Shown here: positions 45,564 through 54,375 of the stretch, piece by piece
Layout: every line of letters starts with the position of its first letter
Numbering within the stretch: position 1 is the stretch's first letter
Source: Polaribacter sp. SA4-12
GTDB taxonomy: Bacteria; Bacteroidota; Bacteroidia; Flavobacteriales; Flavobacteriaceae
Assembly: GCF_002163675.1 (NCBI RefSeq)
Contig: NZ_CP019334.1
Coordinates: 1,910,001-1,974,000 of the forward strand
DNA length: 64,000 bases
Direction: 5' to 3'
Program-made: the position numbers and the translations under genes
Notes under the pieces: generated by a model
What the model was told of the DNA's origin: nothing
What the model saw: only the letters and a program-made list of their open reading frames with translations
Database searches by the model: none

Positions 45564-46074
45564 GAATTATAATTTTGCACGAATATACATTTTTATCACT
45601 TTAAGAAGAAGTGAAAAAATAGAAAGGCAAAAAAAAGTAGTATTAGGAACACATTTCTCTTTAATTTTTAAAAACTAAATAAAACCACCCTTTAAATACT
45701 AACAGTATTATATCTAAATTAAAAATAAAATTACATATAGAAACAATTTAGAAGCATATTAAATTACATATTAAAACATATTTAATCATTTTGGTTATAA
45801 ACATAAAATCATTTCAGATAATAAGTAATATTTCATTTGGCAAACAGACTCCAGTGGTTATATATTGATAAGACAATATAAAAATTAACCCAAATTATTA
45901 ACCCAAACACCCAAAACTACTATGATTATTATCTTAATTAAATTTATTAAAATGTTAACTGAAATTATATTTCATATATTATTTTAAAAAAATAACCAAA
46001 CAACAGAAAAAGAGAAAGAAAAGTAGCTTATCTTTAAACAACTCAATCTTTAATGGATGAGTTGTTTATTTTAG
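45564..46074. other. AT-rich intergenic region
   Basis: About 500 bp between the antiporter gene and the next small gene. No reading frame, tRNA or convincing hairpin seen, only very AT-rich sequence. Confidence 0.5.
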
Positions 46075-46100
46075 TAAATTTGAGAACTAATTTACGACCA

Positions 46101-46253
46101 ATGAAAAAACAAGCTTTTAAAATTCTTGCAAAGATTAACAAATTGATCTTACCTTCCTTTACAAAGAAAGGGTTGGATATTTCTAGAGCATCAAAATTTC
46201 AACTCGCTATGGTTGGGTGGAGAGCTTTTGTAACTAAAAATTCATTAAACTAA
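46101..46253 (+). CDS. small conserved flavobacterial protein
   Basis: 50 residues, basic: MKKQAFKILAKINKLILPSF then DISRASKFQLAMVGWRAF. A widespread short flavobacterial protein that databases often call 'SsrA-binding protein', although it is far too short and lacks the SmpB fold. A -7 box TAAATTTG at 46075-46082 precedes the ATG at 46101, which excludes the longer TTG start at 46053. Followed after 12 bases by the DUF2007 gene. Confidence 0.7.
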   Translation: MKKQAFKILAKINKLILPSFTKKGLDISRASKFQLAMVGWRAFVTKNSLN

Positions 46254-46265
46254 AAAACAAAAATT

Positions 46266-46496
46266 ATGTCAGAAGATTATACCAAAGTATTTACTGATGA
46301 TTCTATATTAGTAAATAGATTACAGACCTTATTAAATGATGCGAAAATTGACTCTAAAGTGTTTGACAGAGTTGAATCTGGTAGATTAGCTGGTTTTGGT
46401 GTTCCTATAAATTCAGTTGAATTATTTGTTCTAAATACTGATTTAGAAAAAGCACAACCCATCGTAGATCTTTACAAAGAAAAAATTAATTCGTAA
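46266..46496 (+). CDS. DUF2007-like small protein
   Basis: 76 residues with a ferredoxin-like pattern: TKVFTDDSILVNRLQTLLND, then LAGFGVPINSVELFVLNTDL and KAQPIVDLYK. DUF2007 proteins are described as putative signal-transducing domains related to PII-like folds; no partner known. Likely co-transcribed with the preceding 50-residue gene. Confidence 0.75.
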   Translation: MSEDYTKVFTDDSILVNRLQTLLNDAKIDSKVFDRVESGRLAGFGVPINSVELFVLNTDLEKAQPIVDLYKEKINS

Positions 46497-46534
46497 AAAA
46501 ACGTTTTAGATTTCTTAGTTTCAATAAATGCTAT

Positions 46535-46542
46535 TATATTTG
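46535..46542 (+). promoter_or_regulatory. -7 box of tRNA-Arg
   Basis: TATATTTG, 12 bases before the tRNA 5' end. The -33 element is weak. Confidence 0.55.
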
Positions 46543-46554
46543 CACCCGCTTAAC

Positions 46555-46628
46555 GGCCATGTGGCGCAACTGAATAGCGCACTTGATTACGGCTCAAGAG
46601 GTTGCTGGTTTGAATCCAGCCATGGTCA
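46555..46628 (+). tRNA. tRNA-Arg (ACG anticodon)
   Basis: Cloverleaf: acceptor GGCCATG/CATGGTC, D-arm GCGC/GCGC, anticodon stem CTTGA/TCAAG with loop TTACGGC (anticodon ACG, read as ICG), T-arm GCTGG-TTTGAAT-CCAGC. Discriminator A, with CCA encoded at 46629-46631. A strong terminator follows. No integrase is nearby, so no sign of use as an insertion site. Confidence 0.96.
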
Positions 46629-46635
46629 CCACTAA

Positions 46636-46677
46636 AACCAGTACTTTCCAACGATTTGGAAATTACTGGTTTTTTCT
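46636..46677 (+). terminator. terminator after tRNA-Arg
   Basis: AACCAGTA...TTTCCAA pairs with TTGGAAA...ACTGGTT (46636-46671) and is followed by a T run. Confidence 0.85.
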
Positions 46678-47052
46678 TTTGCATACCTTTCGCACACTTT
46701 CTTTTAATTAAAATGATTAAACACCAACCCCTTAAAAAACTAATTAGAAGTAAGTTAAAATTATTTCGGGATATTTTCAATAAAAACAACACACTATATA
46801 AATCATAGTTAACAATAACACCTATCAAAATACAGTAACAAAAAAAAACACTATCATAAAATTTATTAGTATCACTTTATAAATAAGTATTATTTCGTTT
46901 ACAACGATTTCTCAAGACAAATGAGAGTGTTAGAAGTATTATATTCATTTCCCTTACCTAAACAAATGAACCTTAGCAAGAAGAAATAGTCACAAATACT
47001 TATTTTTTTATACAAGAGAAAGTTTTTTTCATTTACAGTATAATGCAAATAG
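46678..47052. other. intergenic region without a supported gene
   Basis: About 375 bp of AT-rich sequence. A 31-codon frame (starting MIKHQPLKKLIRSK near 46713) was considered but has no promoter, homology or features. Confidence 0.5.
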
Positions 47053-47087
47053 AAAAGACCCTGAATAAAAATTCAAGGCCTTTTCAT
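47053..47087 (-). terminator. imperfect terminator after the PID-CTERM gene
   Basis: AAAAG-CC-TGAAT ... ATTCA-GG-CTTTT hairpin with two mismatches just beyond the 3' end of the minus-strand gene. Confidence 0.5.
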
Positions 47088-47109
47088 CTAACCAAACTTA
47101 GTATAAAAA

Positions 47110-47301
47110 CTAACTACTACTATCTTTAAAAATCTTTACAGATCCATATATTACGGCTATGAGAAACAACGCTACTGTTAGTCCGTCTATTGGTAAACCT
47201 GGAGGAGGAGGAGGAGGTGCTGGAGGAGGGACAATTTGTCCATATCCTAAAGCAGGAGCTATAAAAACTATTAAAACTATTATGATTCTTTTAATCACCA
47301 T
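47110..47301 (-). CDS. small PID-CTERM sorting-domain protein
   Basis: 63 residues. Signal peptide (MVIKRIIIVLIVFIAPALGYGQ), a poly-proline linker (VPPPAPPPPPPG), then LPIDGLTVALFLIAVIYG and a short basic tail. The P-G-L-P-I-D-G motif plus membrane segment is the PID-CTERM sorting pattern known in Bacteroidota. The mature protein would be almost only the sorting signal. Stand-alone gene. Confidence 0.75.
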   Translation of the reverse strand: MVIKRIIIVLIVFIAPALGYGQIVPPPAPPPPPPGLPIDGLTVALFLIAVIYGSVKIFKDSSS

Positions 47302-47613
47302 TCTCTTATCTCTCGTTTATATGACTTATTTTATTTCTTAAAGTCACTACAAATAAAGAATAAAATAGGCTTTTTTATATTTTTTTTCGATGAATTGCAC
47401 TTTAGTGAAGATATTACTCAATCATTAGACGATATGAGGAAATACTATATCGTTATATTTTTACTAATTATTCTGATATTTGTGGAGGTTTATAGAAAGA
47501 ACTTCACTCTAGGCTAAAAAAATGAAAATGCTTTTTCCTTAGGATAAACTGCTATAAAGATTCAGCTTTCTTTAAATTATTGATTTTAAATCTAACACAG
47601 AACACCTACATGA
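47302..47613. other. intergenic region with one doubtful micro-ORF
   Basis: About 310 bp. A 27-codon plus-strand frame (47434-47517, MRKYYIVIFLLIILIFVEVY...) would encode a single membrane helix, but nothing else supports it. No RNA or terminator recognised. Confidence 0.4.
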
Positions 47614-49458
47614 TTAATTAAACTCACCATGCAACCAATTCATTCGAGTAGTTATCCAATCCTTTAAATGATGTACTTCTTCTGAGTGCGTATTATACCA
47701 AATCGGATTAGGCCATATATAAACCCCTAAAGTTGGCCATGTTTCGTAGTTTTTAACTTGAGAGCGATCTAAATACTCACCATAAGCATCAATTTTATCA
47801 AGAATAACATCTGTATTATTATAGAAATACATGAATCGTTCTTTTACTTGATTTTCAAAATTAGGATCTTCAAACAAACGTTTGTACCATGGATTTTCTT
47901 TTACCCAAAAACCTTCAGCATACCTAGAATCTGCATAATCTACATTTCCATATGAAAGATCAAAATCCCAAATAGGACCCATTTTAATTTTTTCTCCTGG
48001 AACATAGTTAAAATAAATACTAGAATACCATTGAGCATCTACAGTCTTTGCAATTTCTTGTATTAAATACCAATCTATAAAACTAGATACATCAATATAC
48101 CTCTGATAACCAACTTGCGAGTCTTTAAAATTATTACCAAATAACGCAGCTTCAAAATCGTTTATATAATTTTTGATCAAATTAAACGCTGCACTATTAT
48201 AATCTACAGAAGGTTCTTTTATATTAAACACATTTGTTGAATGAAATTGAGAGAAAATTGTTGGTTGAAAAAATACATCATCAACATCTATTCGATGGTC
48301 TTGATCAATTTCAATCAAATAACCATTGTCAGGAAGGTTCAATCGGTTGGTTTTAACTTCTACTTTTTGGGTAACTAAATAAGTTCCGTTGTATTTATCA
48401 TTCAAAAACACTTCTGCATATTCTGCTTTTGGAGTATACTCTAAATTACTCATCGCTCCTAAATCTAAAGATATTTTATTTCTCATGAGAGATTTATCAG
48501 AATACTCCGCTAGAAACAACCATTTTTTATCTTCTTCCATCCCTAACATTGGTGTTTTATCTCCAAATTTTAGTTGATAGGGTTTTTTAGGATGCAAAAA
48601 CCACGTAGAATTTCCTCTACCCCTAATTTTCATTTCTTGAGTAGTCAGATCCTCAAAATAAAGACCTCCTTTTACAGTTACAGATCCTTCAACATAATTT
48701 TCTTTAGAATCGATAGCTGCATTATTTGTGTTTATTAAAATTCGTGGAAGACCAGTAAAGTAGGAAATTTCTATATAGTACGTTTTAGAATCTGTAGTAG
48801 TATTGTTAGAAACAATATAAGCTAATACTTTATTAAAATCATTACCATTTACACCTGTCGTTTGTTCTATATCATTAACTTTAACGCTACCTCCAACAAT
48901 TTCAAAAGATGCGACTAACGCTTCTATATTACACAAATAATTAACTGAACCTGAATACGTATCTACTCCATCAAAAGTTAAATTTATATCTTGAGTTAAA
49001 GTTGAATTAAATTCTGATAAAAATGAAAAGGAAGTCATTTCTATAGGAAGATTTGTTACATAAGAAACCTCAATAAAATAGCTTTTAGAACTCGTGTTTT
49101 CAGCATTCGACAACACATACTCTAACGTTGTTTTAAAATTATTACTACTAACAGAACTTATTTGTAATACATCGTTTATAGTAACATTATCTGCAATAGA
49201 CTCGTAAGTTGCTACTAAACTTTCTATATCCAAGAAATAATCAAAAGCCCCAGAAAAGGTATTAACTCCATCAAAAGTTAATACTAAATCTTCTGTGATT
49301 GTAGAATTAAACTCCGACAAAAATGAAAATGAAATCATTTCTACAGGAATTGGCGCTACAACAACATCTTCTTTATTACAAGAAATTATGATAAGAAATA
49401 AAAGTAGAAAGTATTTTTTTATTGCGCCTTTAAAAATGTAGTGATTCTCAGATAACAT
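47614..49458 (-). CDS. CotH-kinase-family lipoprotein with two N-terminal repeat domains
   Basis: 614 residues. The lipobox cysteine is C27 (LIIISC). Residues about 41-131 and 139-230 are two copies of one domain (MISFSFLSEFNSTITEDLVL versus MTSFSFLSEFNSTLTQDINL), a DUF5018-like beta repeat. The C-terminal ~375 residues match the CotH protein kinase fold: KIRGRGNSTW, KPYQLKFGDKTPMLGM, YLIEIDQDHR, and the catalytic-type GPIWDFDLSYGN (about 501-512). CotH proteins phosphorylate surface or spore proteins and may act outside the cell here. Single gene; its target is unknown. Confidence 0.88.
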   Translation of the reverse strand: MLSENHYIFKGAIKKYFLLLFLIIISCNKEDVVVAPIPVEMISFSFLSEFNSTITEDLVLTFDGVNTFSGAFDYFLDIESLVATYESIADNVTINDVLQISSVSSNNFKTTLEYVLSNAENTSSKSYFIEVSYVTNLPIEMTSFSFLSEFNSTLTQDINLTFDGVDTYSGSVNYLCNIEALVASFEIVGGSVKVNDIEQTTGVNGNDFNKVLAYIVSNNTTTDSKTYYIEISYFTGLPRILINTNNAAIDSKENYVEGSVTVKGGLYFEDLTTQEMKIRGRGNSTWFLHPKKPYQLKFGDKTPMLGMEEDKKWLFLAEYSDKSLMRNKISLDLGAMSNLEYTPKAEYAEVFLNDKYNGTYLVTQKVEVKTNRLNLPDNGYLIEIDQDHRIDVDDVFFQPTIFSQFHSTNVFNIKEPSVDYNSAAFNLIKNYINDFEAALFGNNFKDSQVGYQRYIDVSSFIDWYLIQEIAKTVDAQWYSSIYFNYVPGEKIKMGPIWDFDLSYGNVDYADSRYAEGFWVKENPWYKRLFEDPNFENQVKERFMYFYNNTDVILDKIDAYGEYLDRSQVKNYETWPTLGVYIWPNPIWYNTHSEEVHHLKDWITTRMNWLHGEFN

Positions 49459-49620
49459 AACGATATAGTTTATAAATGGGAAACTATTACAATCGTTTGA
49501 CTTGGTGTTATTTTACACCAATACAAAAACCATACAAAAACGAATTTGTAGACTATTTAGCGTTATAGAAACGCCTTTCTTTAAAAAAACAAATTAAAGC
49601 ACTTAAGAAAAAGACACTAT

Positions 49621-49893
49621 TTAATCTAAATACTGCTTAATAGCAATACGATGTGCAGGAATACTTTTGTCGTAATTTTCTACTAATATTTCTAAAATCT
49701 CTGGTGGTTTAACTCCGATATCTTTTTTAGATTGATATCTAGAAACATATAAATTATAGGTAGCGTTCTTCTTTTCGAAAATTAAAAAATGAGTTTCATT
49801 TAATTCTGTAAAGCAAATTTCGCTTCCAGAAAAGGCCTCTGAAGCATCTAAAAAGAAAGTTGAAAACTCATAATACTTAAAAACATTTTCCAT
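49621..49893 (-). CDS. conserved hypothetical protein downstream of clpS
   Basis: 90 residues, no signal peptide or membrane segment: MENVFKYYEFSTFFLDASEA, then a beta-rich stretch (ETHFLIFEKKNATYNLYVSR) and a helical tail. Not recognised. Only 2 bases separate it from clpS, so it is co-transcribed with prmA-clpS. A role with Clp proteolysis is only suggested by position. Confidence 0.65.
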   Translation of the reverse strand: MENVFKYYEFSTFFLDASEAFSGSEICFTELNETHFLIFEKKNATYNLYVSRYQSKKDIGVKPPEILEILVENYDKSIPAHRIAIKQYLD

Positions 49894-49895
49894 AA

Positions 49896-50171
49896 TTATA
49901 TCAATTCTGCAGATAAACCTAATTGTAGTAATTTAGAACATCTTGGTTCTAAATATTTATATTCTCCAGACTTTACTGTACATTTTCCTTTATAATGAAC
50001 TAAAGTTGCACATTGTTCTGCTTGTTCAAAAGTATGCTCACAAACATCAATTAAAGCGTCTATTACATGATCAAATGTGTTAACATCATCATTATGTAAT
50101 ACTATTTCATGTTGATGTGTTTCTTCCTCTAAGACATCAACGTCTTCTTGAATTTTTTCTTTTGTACTCAT
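49896..50171 (-). CDS. clpS: ATP-dependent Clp protease adaptor ClpS
   Basis: 91 residues. Delivers N-degron substrates to ClpAP/ClpCP. The core reads EIVLHNDDVNTFDHVIDALI (the LHNDDxxTxDxV signature), then CATLVHYKGKCTVKSGEYKY. A start two codons upstream (50177) is equally possible. It lies 10 bases after prmA. Confidence 0.92.
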   Translation of the reverse strand: MSTKEKIQEDVDVLEEETHQHEIVLHNDDVNTFDHVIDALIDVCEHTFEQAEQCATLVHYKGKCTVKSGEYKYLEPRCSKLLQLGLSAELI

Positions 50172-50181
50172 AATCACAAAA

Positions 50182-51018
50182 TTACAACTTATTGTACTTC
50201 AATGCAACCCAATTATTTCTCTCTATAAAAGTTTCTAATTTTAAATCATATTTAGATACTTCTGCATCAATAATAGGTATGTCTTCTTGATAAAAACCAC
50301 TTAAAAGTAAAACGCCATTTTCATTTAAGCAATTTGCATACACTTTCATATCCATCAACAAAATGTTTCTGTTGATATTGGCAATAATAACATCATACTT
50401 TTTATTAATTAAAAGCGATGAATCTCCTTCATAAACAGAAATATTTTTACAATTATTTCTTTCTACGTTTTCTAATGAGTTTTCATAACACCAGTTATCA
50501 ATATCTATAGCATCTGTAGGTTTTGCACCTTTCATTTCAGCAAAAATTGCTAAAATTCCAGTTCCACATCCCATATCTAATACCTTCTTATTTTCTAAAT
50601 CTAATTTTAATAAATGCTGAACCATCATGTGTGTCGTTTCATGATGACCTGTACCAAAACTCATTTTTGGCTCTATTACAATATCGTATTTTAAATTTGG
50701 ATTCTCATGAAATGGCGCACGAATACTAACAACATCGTCTACTTGAATAGGTGTAAAATTCTTCTCCCATTCTGCATTCCAATTTGTTTGTTCAACTTCA
50801 TTTTGATTATATTCAATCGAAAACTCATCAGAATTTAAAACAAAAATACTATCTAGAATATCAGCACTCCAATCTTCTTTTTGAATGTAACCTGTAACTC
50901 CATTTTCGTTTTCAACAAAACTCTCAAAACCAACATTGCCTAATTCTGCAATTAAAATTTCTGTTGCTGGTTCTTTAGGTGTTACTGTAAAATTGTATTC
51001 TATATAAATATTATCCAT
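50182..51018 (-). CDS. prmA: ribosomal protein L11 methyltransferase
   Basis: 278 residues. Trimethylates L11 using SAM. The N-terminal substrate domain begins MDNIYIEYNFTVTPKEPATE; the Rossmann domain carries KMSFGTGHHETT and VLDMGCGTGILAIFAEMKGA (SAM site), then IIANINRNILLMD (NPPY-like position). A start 10 codons upstream exists but adds non-homologous residues. A -7 box TAAATTTG lies at 51068-51075 (minus strand), overlapping the tpiA terminator stem. Confidence 0.94.
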   Translation of the reverse strand: MDNIYIEYNFTVTPKEPATEILIAELGNVGFESFVENENGVTGYIQKEDWSADILDSIFVLNSDEFSIEYNQNEVEQTNWNAEWEKNFTPIQVDDVVSIRAPFHENPNLKYDIVIEPKMSFGTGHHETTHMMVQHLLKLDLENKKVLDMGCGTGILAIFAEMKGAKPTDAIDIDNWCYENSLENVERNNCKNISVYEGDSSLLINKKYDVIIANINRNILLMDMKVYANCLNENGVLLLSGFYQEDIPIIDAEVSKYDLKLETFIERNNWVALKYNKL

Positions 51019-51029
51019 AAACTTGTCGT

Positions 51030-51069
51030 AAAAAAAAAAATGCATCAAGATTTTTAAAATCTCGATGCA
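51030..51069 (-). terminator. terminator of tpiA
   Basis: On the minus strand the stem TGCATC-AGATTTT / AAAATCT-GATGCA (51041-51069, one mismatch) is followed by an 11-base T run (51030-51040). Confidence 0.8.
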
Positions 51070-51100
51070 AATTTATTGTAAATATCTTTAAATACGATGC

Positions 51101-51859
51101 TTAAATAGCTTTAATAATTCCTGTAAAGTCATCTACGTTTAAAGCAGCTCCACCAATTAAACCTCCATCTACATCTGGCTTAGAAAAAATTTCTTCTGCA
51201 TTTGCAGGTTTTACACTTCCTCCGTATAAAATAGAAACATTATCTGCCACTTCTTTATTGTATTTTTTCTCAACAATACTTCTAATAAAAGCATGCATTT
51301 CTTGTGCTTGTTCTGCACTTGCAGTTTCACCTGTTCCGATTGCCCAAACTGGTTCGTAAGCTAAAATAATACTTTTCCAAGCACCTGCTTCTAAATGAAA
51401 TAATGCATTTGCTATTTGGCTTTCTACTACTGCAAAATGATTATCAGATTTTCTATCTTCTAACAATTCTCCAAAACAAAAAATAGTTTCTAAATCATTT
51501 GCTAAAATAGCATCCACTTTTGCTGCTAAAGAAGCATCAGTTTCATTAAAATAAGTTCTTCTTTCAGAGTGACCTAAAATAACAGTTTTAATTCCGATTG
51601 CTTTTAACATATCTGCAGAAATCTCACCTGTATAAGCGCCATTTTTAGCTTCATGCATGTTTTGAGCTACAACTTCTATTTTAGATTTTTTAGCTGCTTT
51701 TAAAGACGCAGATAAGTTTACAAAAGTAGGAGCAACAATTACACGAGTATTTTTTAATTTTACATCTTTAATTGCCTTTTTTAAATCTTTGACAAGTTTT
51801 TTGCTCTCACTCTTATCATTATTCATTTTCCAGTTACCAGCTACTATTTTTGTTCTCAT
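51101..51859 (-). CDS. tpiA: triosephosphate isomerase
   Basis: 252 residues. Interconverts dihydroxyacetone phosphate and glyceraldehyde-3-phosphate. MRTKIVAGNWKMNN gives the active-site Asn and Lys; VILGHSERR the electrophilic His; LAYEPVWAIGTG the catalytic Glu; LYGGSVKPANAEE and DGGLIGGAAL the phosphate grip. Cytoplasmic homodimer in the family. Confidence 0.97.
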   Translation of the reverse strand: MRTKIVAGNWKMNNDKSESKKLVKDLKKAIKDVKLKNTRVIVAPTFVNLSASLKAAKKSKIEVVAQNMHEAKNGAYTGEISADMLKAIGIKTVILGHSERRTYFNETDASLAAKVDAILANDLETIFCFGELLEDRKSDNHFAVVESQIANALFHLEAGAWKSIILAYEPVWAIGTGETASAEQAQEMHAFIRSIVEKKYNKEVADNVSILYGGSVKPANAEEIFSKPDVDGGLIGGAALNVDDFTGIIKAI

Positions 51860-51985
51860 AATTGTTATTTTATCACCTAAAAGGTTGTATTAATTTTTAT
51901 TTATTTATTCAATTTATTTATGATGTAAATTTAAGAAATGGAAAAACAAAAATCAATGAGAAATTCAAATAGTTACGATAACGTT

Positions 51986-52486
51986 TTATATAGATTTTTT
52001 TAAAGCAGTAATAATGTCTTTATCTGAAGCATCAGTAGCTTTAAAGAGTGTTATCTTTCCGTTTTCATCAACAACAAGATATCTAGGAATCCAACTAACA
52101 TTTAAAAAATCTACCAAATCTCCATTCTTCATTCCTTTTGGTAAATTATAATGTTCCCCTATCACTTTATAACGTTTTACACCTCTTTTCCAAGAACCAA
52201 CTCTTTCATCAACAGATAAAAACAAAAACACCACTTCTGGAAATTCTTTTTGAAGCTCTTTTACCTTTGGCATTCCTGCTAAACAATCTCTACACCAAGA
52301 AGCCCAAACATCAATTAAAATTTTTTGTCCTTTATGTTGATTAATTACTTCATGAAGTGTTGAAGGAACATCTTCTAAATTATATAATTTTTCATTTAAA
52401 GCTTTTTCTGAAAACTCAGTAGGAGTTTCAAAATTACAACTCAAAATGATGCATAGTAAAACTAAAATTGATACTTTTTTAAACAT
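51986..52486 (-). CDS. TlpA-like thioredoxin lipoprotein
   Basis: 166 residues with a lipoprotein signal (MFKKVSILVLLCIILSC). The thioredoxin-like domain has KILIDVWASWCRDCLAGMPK (CRDC redox pair, about 86-89) and the cis-Pro loop VSWIPRYLVVD. Probably a periplasmic thiol reductant or cytochrome c maturation-type protein. Upstream of tpiA on the same strand with a 126 bp gap, so co-transcription is uncertain. Confidence 0.88.
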   Translation of the reverse strand: MFKKVSILVLLCIILSCNFETPTEFSEKALNEKLYNLEDVPSTLHEVINQHKGQKILIDVWASWCRDCLAGMPKVKELQKEFPEVVFLFLSVDERVGSWKRGVKRYKVIGEHYNLPKGMKNGDLVDFLNVSWIPRYLVVDENGKITLFKATDASDKDIITALKKSI

Positions 52487-52562
52487 GTATTGGTTTTTAT
52501 TTTTTGTCTTATAATATATCTATTACTTACAAATAGACGCTTTATTTAAAAACAAAAATACT

Positions 52563-52570
52563 TACTTTTG
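52563..52570 (+). promoter_or_regulatory. -7 box of pyrF
   Basis: TACTTTTG, 20 bases before the pyrF ATG. No good -33 TTG seen. Confidence 0.5.
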
Positions 52571-52589
52571 CGTAACTTTTAGAAAACAA

Positions 52590-53405
52590 ATGACAACACA
52601 ACAACTTATTGCCCAAATTAGAAAGAAAAAATCATTTTTATGCATTGGATTAGATGTGGATTTAAACAAAATCCCATCGCATCTTTTAAAAGAAGAAGAT
52701 CCTATTTTTGCCTTTAACAAAGCAATTATTGATGCGACTCATCACCTGTGTGTTGCTTACAAACCCAATACTGCTTTTTATGAAGCTTATGGTATAAAAG
52801 GTTGGCAATCTTTAGAGAAAACAATTCAATATTTAAATAGTAATTACCCTGAAATTTATACAATTGCAGATGCAAAACGTGGAGATATTGGTAACACCTC
52901 AACAATGTATGCAAAAGCATTTTTTGAAGATTTAGCGTTCGATTCTGTTACGGTTGCTCCTTATATGGGAAAAGATTCTGTAGAACCTTTTTTAGCTTTT
53001 AAAGACAAACATACCATTATGTTAGCCTTAACTTCTAACGAAGGCGCTTTCGATTTTCAAACAAAGGAAGTGAATGGTAGAGAATTATACAAAGAGGTTT
53101 TAGAGACTTCTAAAGGATGGAAAAATTCTGAAAACTTAATGTATGTTGTTGGCGCTACAAAAGCTGAATATTTTGCTGAAATTAGAAAAATAGTACCTAC
53201 TTCTTTTCTTTTAGTTCCTGGTGTTGGAGCACAAGGAGGTAATTTACAAGATGTTTGTAAATATGGTTTATCAGAAAATGTTGGTTTGTTAATTAACTCT
53301 TCTAGAGGAATTATTTATGCTTCGAACAATAAAGATTTTGCTGCTAAAGCTACTGTAAAAGCTGAAGAATTACAAAAAGAAATGTCAGAAATTTTAAATC
53401 AATAA
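52590..53405 (+). CDS. pyrF: orotidine 5'-phosphate decarboxylase (type 2)
   Basis: 271 residues, the longer PyrF type. Converts OMP to [16 protein letters not shown], catalytic [13 protein letters not shown] (D-K-x-x-D), [13 protein letters not shown], and the phosphate-binding [10 protein letters not shown] and [13 protein letters not shown] are all present. Followed after 4 bases by a metal/cobalamin receptor-like gene. A decayed fragment related to its 3' end lies 820 bp downstream. Confidence 0.95.
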   Translation: MTTQQLIAQIRKKKSFLCIGLDVDLNKIPSHLLKEEDPIFAFNKAIIDATHHLCVAYKPNTAFYEAYGIKGWQSLEKTIQYLNSNYPEIYTIADAKRGDIGNTSTMYAKAFFEDLAFDSVTVAPYMGKDSVEPFLAFKDKHTIMLALTSNEGAFDFQTKEVNGRELYKEVLETSKGWKNSENLMYVVGATKAEYFAEIRKIVPTSFLLVPGVGAQGGNLQDVCKYGLSENVGLLINSSRGIIYASNNKDFAAKATVKAEELQKEMSEILNQ

Positions 53406-53409
53406 TTTA

Positions 53410-54192
53410 ATGAAATTACAAGATCAAATAGGAAGAATTTTAGAGTTCAAAGAAACTCCAAAAAGGATTATTTCTCTTGTACCAAGCTTAACTGAGTTAT
53501 TAGTAGATTTAGGTTTAGAAGATTGTATTGTTGGTATTACAAAATTCTGCATTAGTCCTACACACTTAAAACAAACCAAAGCAATTGTTGGTGGAACAAA
53601 AAATATTAATGCTGATAAAATTAAAGCTTTAAATCCTGATATAATTCTTTGCAACAAAGAAGAAAATAGTAAAGAAATTGTAGAAATTTGCGAAGCAATA
53701 GCACCTACGCATGTTTCTGATATTTTTACGATTGATGATAATTTAGAATTGATCAATCAATATGGAATACTATTTTCTAAAGAAAAGGAAGCTTTAGAAA
53801 TGAATACCGAAATTAATTTTAAACTCACTAAATTTAAGGAATTCATCAAAAATAAAGAAGCTAAAAAAATAATTTATTTTATTTGGAAAGATCCTTGGAT
53901 GGCTGTTGGAAACACGACTTTCATCAATCATTTATTGCAATTAAACAAGTTTGACAACATCTATCAACATGAAGAACGTTATCCTGAAGTTGATTTAGAA
54001 AAGATGAAATTAAATATCGATTTAGACTTGGTTTTATTATCTTCTGAACCTTATCCTTTTAAAGAAGAACATATTTTAGAAGCAGAAAAATTTACTCATA
54101 AAGCAAAAGCGATTCTTGTAGATGGAGAAATGTTTTCTTGGACCGGAAGTAGATTATTAAAAGCATTTGATTACTTTAAAACACTCCATTAA
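53410..54192 (+). CDS. BtuF-like helical-backbone metal/cobalamin receptor domain protein
   Basis: 260 residues with the fold of periplasmic B12/siderophore binding proteins: RIISLVPSLTELLVDLGLED, NADKIKALNPDIILCNKEEN, YFIWKDPWMAVGNTTF and a C-terminal half domain. It has no signal peptide (starts MKLQDQIGRILEFKETPKRI), so it is either cytoplasmic or the export signal is missing. Coupled to pyrF by position, though the link is not functional in an obvious way. It could serve cobalamin salvage for NrdJ and IcmF (inference). Confidence 0.8.
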   Translation: MKLQDQIGRILEFKETPKRIISLVPSLTELLVDLGLEDCIVGITKFCISPTHLKQTKAIVGGTKNINADKIKALNPDIILCNKEENSKEIVEICEAIAPTHVSDIFTIDDNLELINQYGILFSKEKEALEMNTEINFKLTKFKEFIKNKEAKKIIYFIWKDPWMAVGNTTFINHLLQLNKFDNIYQHEERYPEVDLEKMKLNIDLDLVLLSSEPYPFKEEHILEAEKFTHKAKAILVDGEMFSWTGSRLLKAFDYFKTLH

Positions 54193-54221
54193 AATATAAT
54201 TTTCAAAGAAAAGAAGTTATA

Positions 54222-54371
54222 TAAAAAACGATTCAATATTTAAACAGTAATCTATATAACTCTTAAAGAGGAATTATTTATGCCTCAAACAATGAAAATG
54301 TTGCTACTAAAGCTGAGATAAAAGCAGAAGAGTTGCAAAAAGAAATGGCCGAAATTTTAGATGAAGTTTAA
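54222..54371 (+). pseudogene. degenerate 3' fragment of a second pyrF copy
   Basis: Two segments match pyrF: about 54228-54250 resembles 52820-52844 (ATTCAATATTTAAA-AGTAAT), and about 54257-54371 resembles 53294-53405. The latter translates as NS, stop, [20 protein letters not shown] and onward to AEILDEV, against pyr[21 protein letters not shown] and onward to SEILNQ. About 450 bp between the segments is deleted and a stop interrupts the frame. Many differences are at third codon positions, so it was a functional gene before decay. Confidence 0.8.
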
Positions 54372-54375
54372 ACTT

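Noticed and set aside
46101..46253. SsrA-binding protein (SmpB) as product
   Set aside because: 50 residues only, with none of the SmpB core; the label is a database carry-over.
46555..46631. tRNA-Arg as an integration site
   Set aside because: No integrase and no repeat of the tRNA 3' end seen downstream.
46550..46828. 92-codon minus-strand frame over tRNA-Arg
   Set aside because: Antisense to an obvious tRNA and its terminator.
47159..47341. Glycine-rich plus-strand frame
   Set aside because: Antisense of the proline-rich linker of the PID-CTERM gene.
47434..47517. 27-codon frame for a one-helix peptide
   Set aside because: No promoter, no homologue known to me; hydrophobic frames arise easily in AT-rich DNA.
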